DNA of 7,120 nucleotides from Armatimonadota bacterium. GTDB taxonomy: Bacteria; Armatimonadota; Zipacnadia; Zipacnadales; FEN-943. The position numbers were made by a program, and so were the translations under genes. This document shows positions 1-5,348 of this stretch, piece after piece. The notes beneath the pieces were generated by a model. The model was given only the letters and a program-made list of their open reading frames with translations, made no database searches and was not told the DNA's origin. The stretch spans positions 1-7,120 of the forward strand of contig JANZZA010000553.1 in NCBI GenBank assembly GCA_026419655.1, read 5' to 3'. Each line of letters opens with the position of its first letter. The first letter of the stretch is position 1.

Positions 1-365
1 GCCACGAGGCGGGTCTAAAAGTATTGCTGCACTCCTGTGGAAACGTGCGTCCCCTCGTGCCGGACCTGGTGGATGCCGGTCTGGACTGTCTCCAGCCCCT
101 CGAAGTGAAATCTGGAATGGACCTCGTAGAACTAAAGCGGATGTTCGGCGACCGGCTGGCACTGATGGGAGGCATTGACGTGCGTGCCATGGCTGCCGAG
201 GACCCGGCCGCTATTGAAGAAGAGATTGCTACCAAGCTCCCCATCGCTATGGAAGGGGGCGGCTACATCTATCACTCCGACCACTCGGTGCCCGACAACA
301 TAAGCTTCGAGCGGTATTGCTACGTGCTCGATTTGGTGCGTGAGTACGGGACCTACCGCAAATAA
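1..365 (+). CDS. URO-D-family protein (uroporphyrinogen decarboxylase / cobamide methyltransferase-like), C-terminal part
   Basis: This is the C-terminal ~120 residues of a protein whose start lies before the window. The frame is open from base 3 and ends at TAA 363-365. The visible part begins HEAGLKVLLHSCGNV and continues with a 'LVPDLVDAGLDCLQPLEVKSG' type stretch, then GDRLALMGGID and a DHSVPDNIS tail. These are characteristic of the last third of the URO-D superfamily TIM barrel (PF01208). The H-S-C-G-N motif (bases 30-44) sits where methylcobalamin:CoM methyltransferase-like members carry the H-x-C zinc ligands, so a corrinoid/C1 methyl-transfer role is more likely than haem synthesis. 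That role is inferred. True HemE is unlikely because the sequence is closer to the catabolic paralogues found in multiple copies in environmental bacteria. A second, complete but diverged paralogue lies at 2097-3188. No terminator hairpin with a T-run follows the stop. Confidence 0.88.
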   Translation, partial: HEAGLKVLLHSCGNVRPLVPDLVDAGLDCLQPLEVKSGMDLVELKRMFGDRLALMGGIDVRAMAAEDPAAIEEEIATKLPIAMEGGGYIYHSDHSVPDNISFERYCYVLDLVREYGTYRK

Positions 366-869
366 AAAGGAAGTAAAAACGAATACGTAAGAAGCAACAA
401 GGGAGAAGCAAGTAACAAGCAGTGGCACCAAGGCAGAAGGTCAAGCTCGGCTGGCTCAGCGTCTCCCACCGGGCGGCTGAGGGAACTGCGAAAGACATTC
501 CTGGTATCCTTTATCGGGCAGAGCCTTTGCCGATTTTGGCAAAACCTCATTTCACGACCCAGTACAGGCCACGCAGGACAACTTGTGTGTTCAAACCTGT
601 GGCATGGACGCAGCAGGTCCGTCGAGACGAGTTTTGCAAAAATGAGCTTTGAAACAAAATCCCCCGGTGACTGTTGAAAAACCAGCGGTTCATACGTGAG
701 CCGCGCCCATGCAACATAAATTTCGGGCGCAAATCCGTACCGTCCACAGACTCGGACCTGCGTCGAGGCGACCCTTGCGACAGCCACCTCTGAAGGTACT
801 CCTCTCAGCCTCTCCCCTATCCGTTTCTGGCCTATAAGCCACTGGAGGACTTGCGAAGGGGGGCGCACT
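366..869. other. Non-coding stretch between the URO-D fragment and the small minus-strand gene
   Basis: No protein-like reading frame was found in about 500 bases. The first ~60 bases after the URO-D stop are strongly purine-rich (48 of 60 in 361-420). There is a nested stem-loop at 455-481: outer CTCAGC/GCTGAG with an inner CCC/GGG. A 6-bp hairpin follows at 526-543 (TTTGCC/GGCAAA). Neither is followed by a T-run, so neither reads as a standard terminator. A diverged copy of the intergenic repeat lies at 669-748. Confidence 0.6.
669..748 (+). repeat. Dispersed intergenic repeat, copy 0 (diverged)
   Basis: It begins GACTGTTGAAAA, identical to the first 12 bases of the copy at 1546, then ACCAGCG followed by TTC after one extra G. 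Directly after the head there is an 8-bp stem-loop: 685-692 GCGGTTCA pairs with 697-704 TGAGCCGC around a TACG loop, with one G-T wobble. A second stem (GCGCCC 703-708 with GGGCGC 725-730) follows. The right end is set by analogy with the ~80-nt length of the other copies and is uncertain; the TTTTACCTGCGAC-type end seen at 1614-1626 is not recognisable here. Confidence 0.5.
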
Positions 870-1337
870 CTAAGCTGGCGGCGGTTCTTTGTCCTCTACG
901 GCAGGACCAATGAGGCTTGGCTCCCAGACAACAGTCATGACGCGACTGAAACACCGGCCGCTGGGACAAATGCCACGCGCAAAACGCGAAACAGCATCTT
1001 GCCTGGCCGCGCCGCTCAGTCGCCCAAAACCTATCGCCCCCATCAGCCACAGGCTGGCGAGGTCTTCGCCCGTGCTGACCCACCCGCACCCTGGGCACAC
1101 AGCACGCATACTGTCACGCATCATGTCCGCGGCCTGCTCGCCTGTCATACCTGCTGCCTTAAGGACATCTATGATGGCTCCACAAAGCTCGTCAAATTCG
1201 CGGATGAGAATCGTGGCCCGAGCGCTCTCGGACTCGGCGACAGCACGCACCAACCTCTCGCGAGCGGCTCTGCTTTGTCCTTCATCCATCCCGTCAATCT
1301 TTCCGCGCACCCACCTGAGGATACTGCTCAACCCCAT
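870..1337 (-). CDS. Hypothetical protein, 155 aa, with CPGC and two further cysteines
   Basis: I do not recognise this protein. The frame stays open upstream to 1529, but ATG at 1337-1335 is preceded by AGAGGGG with a 10-nt gap, and a perfect TATAAT lies 73 bases further up, so this start is preferred. The N-terminal ~75 residues are charged and look helical (MGLSSILRWVRGK..., RERLVRAVAESESARATILIREFDELCGAIIDVLKAAGMTGEQAADMM). After that come C81-P-G-C84-G-W and, about 40 residues later, C124-P-S-G-R-C129. This arrangement could be a four-cysteine metal site, although the C124/C129 spacing (CPSGRC) is wider than a standard CxxC knuckle. The tail (EDKEPPPA) is probably disordered. There is no signal peptide and no clear membrane segment. 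It stands alone, oriented away from the URO-D gene at 2097. A role in regulation or metal binding would be guesswork. Confidence 0.62.
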   Translation of the reverse strand: MGLSSILRWVRGKIDGMDEGQSRAARERLVRAVAESESARATILIREFDELCGAIIDVLKAAGMTGEQAADMMRDSMRAVCPGCGWVSTGEDLASLWLMGAIGFGRLSGAARQDAVSRFARGICPSGRCFSRVMTVVWEPSLIGPAVEDKEPPPA

Positions 1338-1409
1338 GGCTTTTGTTCCCCTCTTTTTGCGACGGGATCTCAAGCGGCACCATTGCCACAAATGTGAACG
1401 TCTAACCTG

Positions 1410-1415
1410 ATTATA
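1410..1415 (-). promoter_or_regulatory. Candidate -10 box (TATAAT) for the 155-aa protein gene
   Basis: The minus strand reads TATAAT exactly at 1415-1410, 73 bases upstream of the chosen ATG, which implies a leader of roughly 65 nt. No good -35 hexamer lies 16-18 bases upstream (TGGTGT at best). The call therefore rests on the perfect -10 and its position relative to the gene. Confidence 0.38.
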
Positions 1416-1545
1416 CCCCATTGAGCCTCGCCACACCATAACGCGGCGCTGAAAAGCTCCATCCTGCGCGCCTACGGCCAAAGCGGCGCTCACCTGCGGA
1501 CAACCTTCCCTGGGAAACGTCTTCCTCAAGAAGACTCCCCTCAGA

Positions 1546-1626
1546 GACTGTTGAAAAGGCCAGCGTTCGCTTATCCCAAAGTGAACAAAGTGTAGAACGC
1601 CATGCGCCCGGTCTTTTACCTGCGAC
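1546..1626 (+). repeat. Dispersed intergenic repeat, copy 1
   Basis: The head is GACTGTTGAAAAGGCC and the end is TTTTACCTGCGAC (1614-1626), about 81 nt in all. The first 31 bases match copy 2 at 1673 in 27 positions, and the four differences are all transitions. The 13-base end occurs exactly, on the opposite strand, at 6513-6525 in the copy at 6513-6591, at almost the same distance from its head (79 nt). An 8-bp stem-loop lies inside: GTTCGCTT 1565-1572 with AAGTGAAC 1579-1586, including one G-T wobble. The two shared ends at conserved spacing make this a defined element rather than chance similarity. It lies outside genes. Confidence 0.68.
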
Positions 1627-1672
1627 TGCGTGCGGAGGCTGCGAAAGTGACTGATGCAGCAGCGTCCCTGGA

Positions 1673-1751
1673 GACTGCTGAAAAAGCTAGTGTTCGCTTA
1701 TCCGAAGTGAAAGAGGTATGCAACGCCCTGCCCCGACCGTTTACTGGCGGC
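1673..1751 (+). repeat. Dispersed intergenic repeat, copy 2
   Basis: The head is GACTGCTGAAAAAGCTAG, followed by TGTTCGCTTATCC. It has a 7-bp stem-loop at the same internal position as copy 1 (TTCGCTT 1693-1699 with AAGTGAA 1705-1711). The middle reads CAACGCCCTGCCCCGACCG, against GAACGCCATGCGCCCGG in copy 1. It ends GTTTACTGGCGGC, a diverged form of the copy 1 end. It starts 127 bases after copy 1 in the same orientation, so the pair is tandem. Similarity continues weakly past it up to a further GAGACTGG at 1795. Confidence 0.64.
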
Positions 1752-1844
1752 CGGCCGTGAAGCTGAAAAAACGACGTTTGCACCCGTCTCACTTGAGACT
1801 GGCTTCTCAAACTTTCCGGCACTGTTTCCAGTCTGTGTGTATCG

Positions 1845-1868
1845 TCTGGGGGACAGGAGCGCCCCAGA
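1845..1868 (+). other. Stem-loop, 7 bp
   Basis: TCTGGGG at 1845-1851 pairs perfectly with CCCCAGA at 1862-1868 around a 10-nt loop. It is GC-rich and would be stable in RNA or single-stranded DNA. It lies between the repeat copies and the URO-D gene and is not followed by a T-run, so it does not look like an intrinsic terminator. Its role is unknown. Confidence 0.35.
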
Positions 1869-2061
1869 TAGTTGCGTCCGGCAAGAACTCCCCTGGAGAA
1901 GGCCCTCAGCCCAAGGCGGAGAAAAGAAATTCTCAACGGCGGGAAGCCTAACCAAGGGTGCTGCATGTCGCGATGCCGCGTGGCCATGATGGGCGCTGTC
2001 GAGAAGAGTCGCGCGCGGAGCTAAAGCCACGAAAAGTAACAAGATGGCAGACATGCTGTGT

Positions 2062-2080
2062 CCTTGGTCAAACATCAAGG
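2062..2080 (+). promoter_or_regulatory. Imperfect dyad ahead of the URO-D gene, possible operator or leader hairpin
   Basis: CCTTGGT at 2062-2068 is complementary to ATCAAGG at 2074-2080 (one G-T wobble) around CAAAC. It ends 5 bases before the AGAGGTGA ribosome binding site of the gene at 2097. It could be a repressor site or a small 5' leader hairpin, or it could be chance. No regulator family was recognised from it. Confidence 0.22.
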
Positions 2081-2096
2081 CGTACAGAGGTGACAA

Positions 2097-3188
2097 ATGA
2101 CTGCACGCGAGAGGTACGTGGCTTGTTTGACTTATGGCGAGTTTGACCGTCCCTTTCTTCTGGAATGGGGACCGTGGCAGGCCACCCTTAACCGGTGGAA
2201 GGAAGAAGGACTGGAAGAGGACTCCCCGCCAGAGTACGCAGAATGTGACCCGAGGATTGGTGTGCCGGTTAATTTCGGGCCGCTGCCGCCCCATGAACGG
2301 GTGACCGTCTGTGAAGACGAGGAAACCATCACGTACATAGACGACCGGGGCATCACACGGCGAGAAAAGAAGATAGGTCCAGAGACCTCGATGCCGGATT
2401 TTGTTGATTACCCGCTCAAGAGCCGCCGCGACTGGGAGGAAAACATCGCCTGGCGCTACGACCCCGACACGCCAGAGCGATTCCCAGACAACTGGAAACA
2501 GTTCGTCGAAGACGCAAAGAACCGAGAGGCACCGCTTCTCGTCAGCGCCTATCCACACCTGGGCATGTTCGGCCCCTTGCGCGACTTGATGGGCATCGAG
2601 ACCATTGCGCCGATGCTCTACGACGACCCCAAGCTTATGCGCGACATAGCCCGGCACTGGGGCGACTTTCACTACCGCATCCTGGAGCGGATCTTAAATG
2701 ACATAGTGCCAGACGAAGTGAGCTACTGGGAAGATATGGCCTTTCATAGCGCTTCTCTAATATCGCCGCGAATGTTCCTGGAGTTTTTCGGGCCGGAATA
2801 CAAGCGCCTGAACGAAATGCTCAAAGAGGCAGGAGTGCCGATAATCGGTGTGGATAGCGACGGCAACGTGTGGCAACTGCTGGACGCCTTCTTAGAATGT
2901 GGGATTCACTACGTATGGCCCATGGAAGTGGCAGCTCACATGGACGTGAGGGAAGCCAAGCGTCGCTACGGCCAACGGTTGTCGTTCCACGGAAATATTG
3001 ACAAGCGCGCCCTGGCCGCCGGGCCGGAAGCTATTGACCGAGAACTGGAAGCCAAATGCCCCTTGGCCTGGGAAGGCGGCTATATCCCAACTGTAGACCA
3101 TTCCCTGCCACCGGACATCTCATACAGTAACTTCAAGTACTATATGCGGCGCAAGAAAGAACTCCTGACCGCACGGCCGAGCAACTGA
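2097..3188 (+). CDS. URO-D-family protein lacking the H-x-C motif
   Basis: A complete 363-residue protein of the uroporphyrinogen decarboxylase superfamily (PF01208), the usual length for that fold. ATG 2097 is supported by AGAGGTGA at 2086-2093, three bases before it. Family features in order: N-terminal ARERYVACLTYGEFDRP; WEDMAFHSASLISPRMFLEFFGPEYKRL (~211-238), the 'E-D-M ... iSP..f.ef..P.y' core motif; GQRLSFHGNIDKRAL (~292-306); and a C-terminal GGYIPTVDHSLPPDIS (~327-342). At the position where the paralogue at 1-365 has H-S-C-G-N, this protein reads D253-S-D-G-N257. It therefore lacks the His/Cys pair used for zinc in methylcobalamin:CoM methyltransferase-type members. True haem-pathway activity is unlikely. 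A methyl-transfer-like or other decarboxylase-type role remains open. It is cytoplasmic and seems to be transcribed alone: 114 bases and a hairpin separate it from the TTGACG element ahead of the cyclase. Confidence 0.87.
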   Translation: MTARERYVACLTYGEFDRPFLLEWGPWQATLNRWKEEGLEEDSPPEYAECDPRIGVPVNFGPLPPHERVTVCEDEETITYIDDRGITRREKKIGPETSMPDFVDYPLKSRRDWEENIAWRYDPDTPERFPDNWKQFVEDAKNREAPLLVSAYPHLGMFGPLRDLMGIETIAPMLYDDPKLMRDIARHWGDFHYRILERILNDIVPDEVSYWEDMAFHSASLISPRMFLEFFGPEYKRLNEMLKEAGVPIIGVDSDGNVWQLLDAFLECGIHYVWPMEVAAHMDVREAKRRYGQRLSFHGNIDKRALAAGPEAIDRELEAKCPLAWEGGYIPTVDHSLPPDISYSNFKYYMRRKKELLTARPSN

Positions 3189-3243
3189 AGCGCAGGGCGC
3201 GGCACGACACGGCCGGCAATACCGGACTGGGGGATACATTGGC

Positions 3244-3263
3244 GTCCAGCCCTCCGGTTGGAC
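3244..3263 (+). terminator. Possible terminator hairpin after the URO-D gene
   Basis: GTCCAGCC (3244-3251) pairs with GGTTGGAC (3256-3263) around a CTCC loop, giving 8 bp with one G-T wobble. It lies 56 bases after the URO-D stop and before the cyclase promoter candidate. The following sequence (ACTTATGGTATTGTTTGG) is T-rich but has no uninterrupted T-run, so termination strength is doubtful. Confidence 0.35.
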
Positions 3264-3289
3264 ACTTATGGTATTGTTTGGCGGAAGTG

Positions 3290-3317
3290 TTGACGGGTAA
3301 ACTTGCAAAGTGAGAAT
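3290..3317 (+). promoter_or_regulatory. Weak promoter candidate for the cyclase-FecR operon
   Basis: TTGACG (3290-3295), five of six bases of the -35 consensus, is followed after 16 bases by GAGAAT (3312-3317), four of six of the -10 consensus. If it is used, transcription starts near 3324, inside the long reading frame, and translation must begin at ATG 3336 or 3354. That agrees with the GGAG found only ahead of 3354. It is a weak match and could be chance. Confidence 0.28.
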
Positions 3318-3353
3318 ATGCTTGAACCCTCTCGTATGGACCGGAGCGCAGGC

Positions 3354-5348
3354 ATGGGAGAGGCGGACAATAGCCTGCGTAGGTCAGTGTACCAGCGCCG
3401 TCGCGAAGGGCTACTCCATGCGCTGGTCGCTGTTTGGTGCGTGACTGTCCTGGCAGCTCACCCGCGGACGGGAGGCTGGACACTCTTCCGGGCGCCACAG
3501 AATTGGGCCTATGACCAAGCTCTGCAGCACCGCAAACCCCTGGACGCTTCCGCCATCGTCATCGTGGGCATAGACGAACGTAGCATGATGCCCTCGCACC
3601 TGGGCCGTTTCCCCTGGCCACGGCGAGTCTACGCACAGTTACTATCCCGTTTGAGGAATGCCCGGGCCGTGGGATTCGACATCATATTTGCTGAGCCGGA
3701 CCGTGCTGACCCCGCCTCAGATGCCATCTTCGCGAACGCAGTGAAGCGCCACGGCCGAGCGGTTCTTGCGATGCACATAGCTCGTCAAGTGGAGATTAGC
3801 GGGCAAGACAAACAACAAGCATCGGCCGCCGAGCTTAAGTTTGCGTTTACACCTTGGATAGTCAGGTCAGCTCAAGTAGCAATGCCTGTACAGAACCTGG
3901 CCCAGGCAGCGGCAGGTGTAGGATTCGTAGACATCCAGCCGGACCCTGACGGGATTGTGCGACGTTTCAACCTGGTCTTGGTAGACGAAGATGGGCGAAT
4001 TTATCCCCATTTCGCAGCCGAAGTGGCGAGAGTGGCCGCGGGCGTGAGTCGAGACGACTTTATAAGAAGCCTGGCGGAGCGCCCCGTCCGTATATTTGGG
4101 AAATTGTTGGCTTCAGACGGTGCCGGGCGTGTGCTCGTTAACTATCCCGGACCTTCAGGCACAGTAGAACAATTCTCCTTTTGCGACGTGATCGAGGGCC
4201 GCACGAAGCCAGAAAGTTTCGACGGCAAGATCGTGCTGGTCGGAGCGACCGCACCCGGACTGTACGACGTGCGCCCGGCTCCCTTTGCCGAGCGAGCACA
4301 CTTCTATCTAGGCGTCGAAACAAATGCAGCGATCTGCCGGATGCTCGTCGAGGGGAACTATCTCGCCGACTCATCGCGGTCGGCCGGCTGGATAGTGCTT
4401 GGCGGCCTGCTGGCAACTGCGGCCGTGCTGCTGGTGTGGTTGCCATCCCAGAGCCTGATAGGCGTGCCGGCAGGCTTGGGTATACTGGCCATAGAGACGG
4501 GCGCGTTCTTGGCAGCCTTTTACGGGGCAGGCAAAGTGCTTCCATGGGGGCCTGCAGCTCTGGCAACGGCTATCGGATGGGGGTGGAGCGCCTATCGTCG
4601 TCTGGGCGTGGAGCGGAGTGTCATTCGCGACGAGTTCTCGGCTTACGTCTCGCCGGAAGTTCTGGCGCAGCTCATGCGCCAACCCGACGTGCTCGAACGA
4701 GGTGAACGCCGCGAGGTTACTCTGCTTTTCTCCGACATCCGGGGCTCAACAAGTCTCGCCGAGAGAATGCCGCCCGAGCAGTGGATTGCACAGTTAAATG
4801 AGTACCTTACGGCAATGGCCGACGTGATACTGGCGGCTGACGGGTACCTGGACAAATTCATGGGCGACGGCATCATGGCAATCTGGAATACCTTTGGCGA
4901 CCAGCCGCACCACGCCGACTTAGGTGTGGTTGCAGCTAGAGCCATGCTGGAGCGACTGGAAGGCCTGAACCGTGAGTGGGCCGCGCGGCCCGACCGTTGC
5001 CCACTTCGCATAGGCATCGGCCTGCACACCGGTGAAGCTATTGTGGGCAACGTGGGGTCAGCCCAGCGCACTCAGTTTACGGCCATCGGCGACACGGTCA
5101 ACGCCGCCGCCCGCGTTGAGGAAGCCACCAAGGCTTTGCGGGTGCCCCTGGTGGTCAGCGAGGCCACGGTGCAAAAACTGACAACGCCGCAATCAGACTT
5201 AGTTGAGCTGGGGGAAGTAGCGCTGCGCGGTCGAACAGAGCCCGTGAGGGTCTACGGGCTGACAGTTTCAAGGGAGGTGATGCACAGTGTGGCGCAGACG
5301 CAAGACGAAGCCGAGGACCCAGGCGGAACTCCTTGCCCAGACGCTTGA
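3354..5348 (+). CDS. CHASE2-domain membrane class III adenylate/guanylate cyclase
   Basis: It makes cyclic AMP (or possibly cGMP) in the cytoplasm under control of an extracytoplasmic sensor. With ATG 3354 (GGAG 7 bases upstream) it has 664 residues; ATG 3336, ATG 3318 and TTG 3303 are in frame and possible. Order: short basic N-terminus; membrane segment ~20-35; CHASE2 sensor ~38-333 (IVIVGIDERSM, FPWPR, GFDIIFAEPD, VNYPGP, KIVLVGATAPG, GVETNAAICRML); three membrane helices ~345-363, 367-389 and 395-413; a linker with the 'F-x-x-Y-V-S-P-E-V' signature (~428-436); and a catalytic domain ~451-638. The catalytic set is complete: metal aspartates D461 (FSDIRGST) and D505 (FMGDGI), base-selecting K501 and T576, and transition-state N583 and R587. 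The K/T pair is that of class IIIb cyclases, which favours ATP; several of these respond to bicarbonate. Its last 62 bases overlap the FecR gene, so the two products are probably translationally coupled partners. Confidence 0.93.
   Translation: MGEADNSLRRSVYQRRREGLLHALVAVWCVTVLAAHPRTGGWTLFRAPQNWAYDQALQHRKPLDASAIVIVGIDERSMMPSHLGRFPWPRRVYAQLLSRLRNARAVGFDIIFAEPDRADPASDAIFANAVKRHGRAVLAMHIARQVEISGQDKQQASAAELKFAFTPWIVRSAQVAMPVQNLAQAAAGVGFVDIQPDPDGIVRRFNLVLVDEDGRIYPHFAAEVARVAAGVSRDDFIRSLAERPVRIFGKLLASDGAGRVLVNYPGPSGTVEQFSFCDVIEGRTKPESFDGKIVLVGATAPGLYDVRPAPFAERAHFYLGVETNAAICRMLVEGNYLADSSRSAGWIVLGGLLATAAVLLVWLPSQSLIGVPAGLGILAIETGAFLAAFYGAGKVLPWGPAALATAIGWGWSAYRRLGVERSVIRDEFSAYVSPEVLAQLMRQPDVLERGERREVTLLFSDIRGSTSLAERMPPEQWIAQLNEYLTAMADVILAADGYLDKFMGDGIMAIWNTFGDQPHHADLGVVAARAMLERLEGLNREWAARPDRCPLRIGIGLHTGEAIVGNVGSAQRTQFTAIGDTVNAAARVEEATKALRVPLVVSEATVQKLTTPQSDLVELGEVALRGRTEPVRVYGLTVSREVMHSVAQTQDEAEDPGGTPCPDA
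5272..5280 (+). promoter_or_regulatory. Strong ribosome binding site for the FecR gene, inside the cyclase gene
   Basis: GGGAGGTGA, a near-perfect Shine-Dalgarno sequence, lies 6 bases before GTG 5287 and inside the end of the cyclase coding sequence. It decides the GTG start. The ATG that begins at 5280 is in the cyclase frame, not the FecR frame. Its strength suggests FecR is made at least as abundantly as the cyclase. Confidence 0.8.

Larger units (their letters stand above)
1338..2096. other. Long non-coding stretch with repeats and stem-loops
   Basis: About 760 bases without a convincing gene. From left to right it holds a -10 element for the minus-strand gene (1410-1415), a palindrome TTCCCTGGGAA (1506-1516), and a 6-bp stem-loop GTCTTC/GAAGAC (1519-1535). 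Next come repeat copies at 1546-1626 and 1673-1751, a 7-bp stem-loop at 1845-1868, and an imperfect dyad at 2062-2080 just ahead of the ribosome binding site of the URO-D gene. The long frames on the minus strand here run through these repeats and into the antisense of the URO-D gene, and have no protein character. Confidence 0.6.

Noticed and set aside
1..365. Naming the URO-D fragment or its paralogue hemE
   Set aside because: Both look like catabolic or methyltransferase-type superfamily members, not haem-pathway HemE, and no haem genes are nearby.
353..868. Long minus-strand frame (171 codons) across the gap after the URO-D fragment
   Set aside because: It runs through repeat copy 0 and overlaps the end of the URO-D gene. 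It has no protein-like composition and no recognisable motif, and ends in a low-complexity leucine run opposite the purine-rich tract.
889..1410. Plus-strand frame of 173 codons opposite the 155-aa protein gene
   Set aside because: The minus-strand product is more protein-like and has a promoter element and ribosome binding site. The plus-strand product is rich in Ser/Arg/Pro with no motif.
1698..2672. Minus-strand frame of 324 codons
   Set aside because: Over half is antisense to the clearly real URO-D gene and the rest crosses repeat copy 2. It is explained by codon bias on the opposite strand.
4181..4705. Second plus-strand frame inside the cyclase gene
   Set aside because: It is Arg/Ser-rich, a shadow of the CHASE2/transmembrane coding region, which has clear family motifs.
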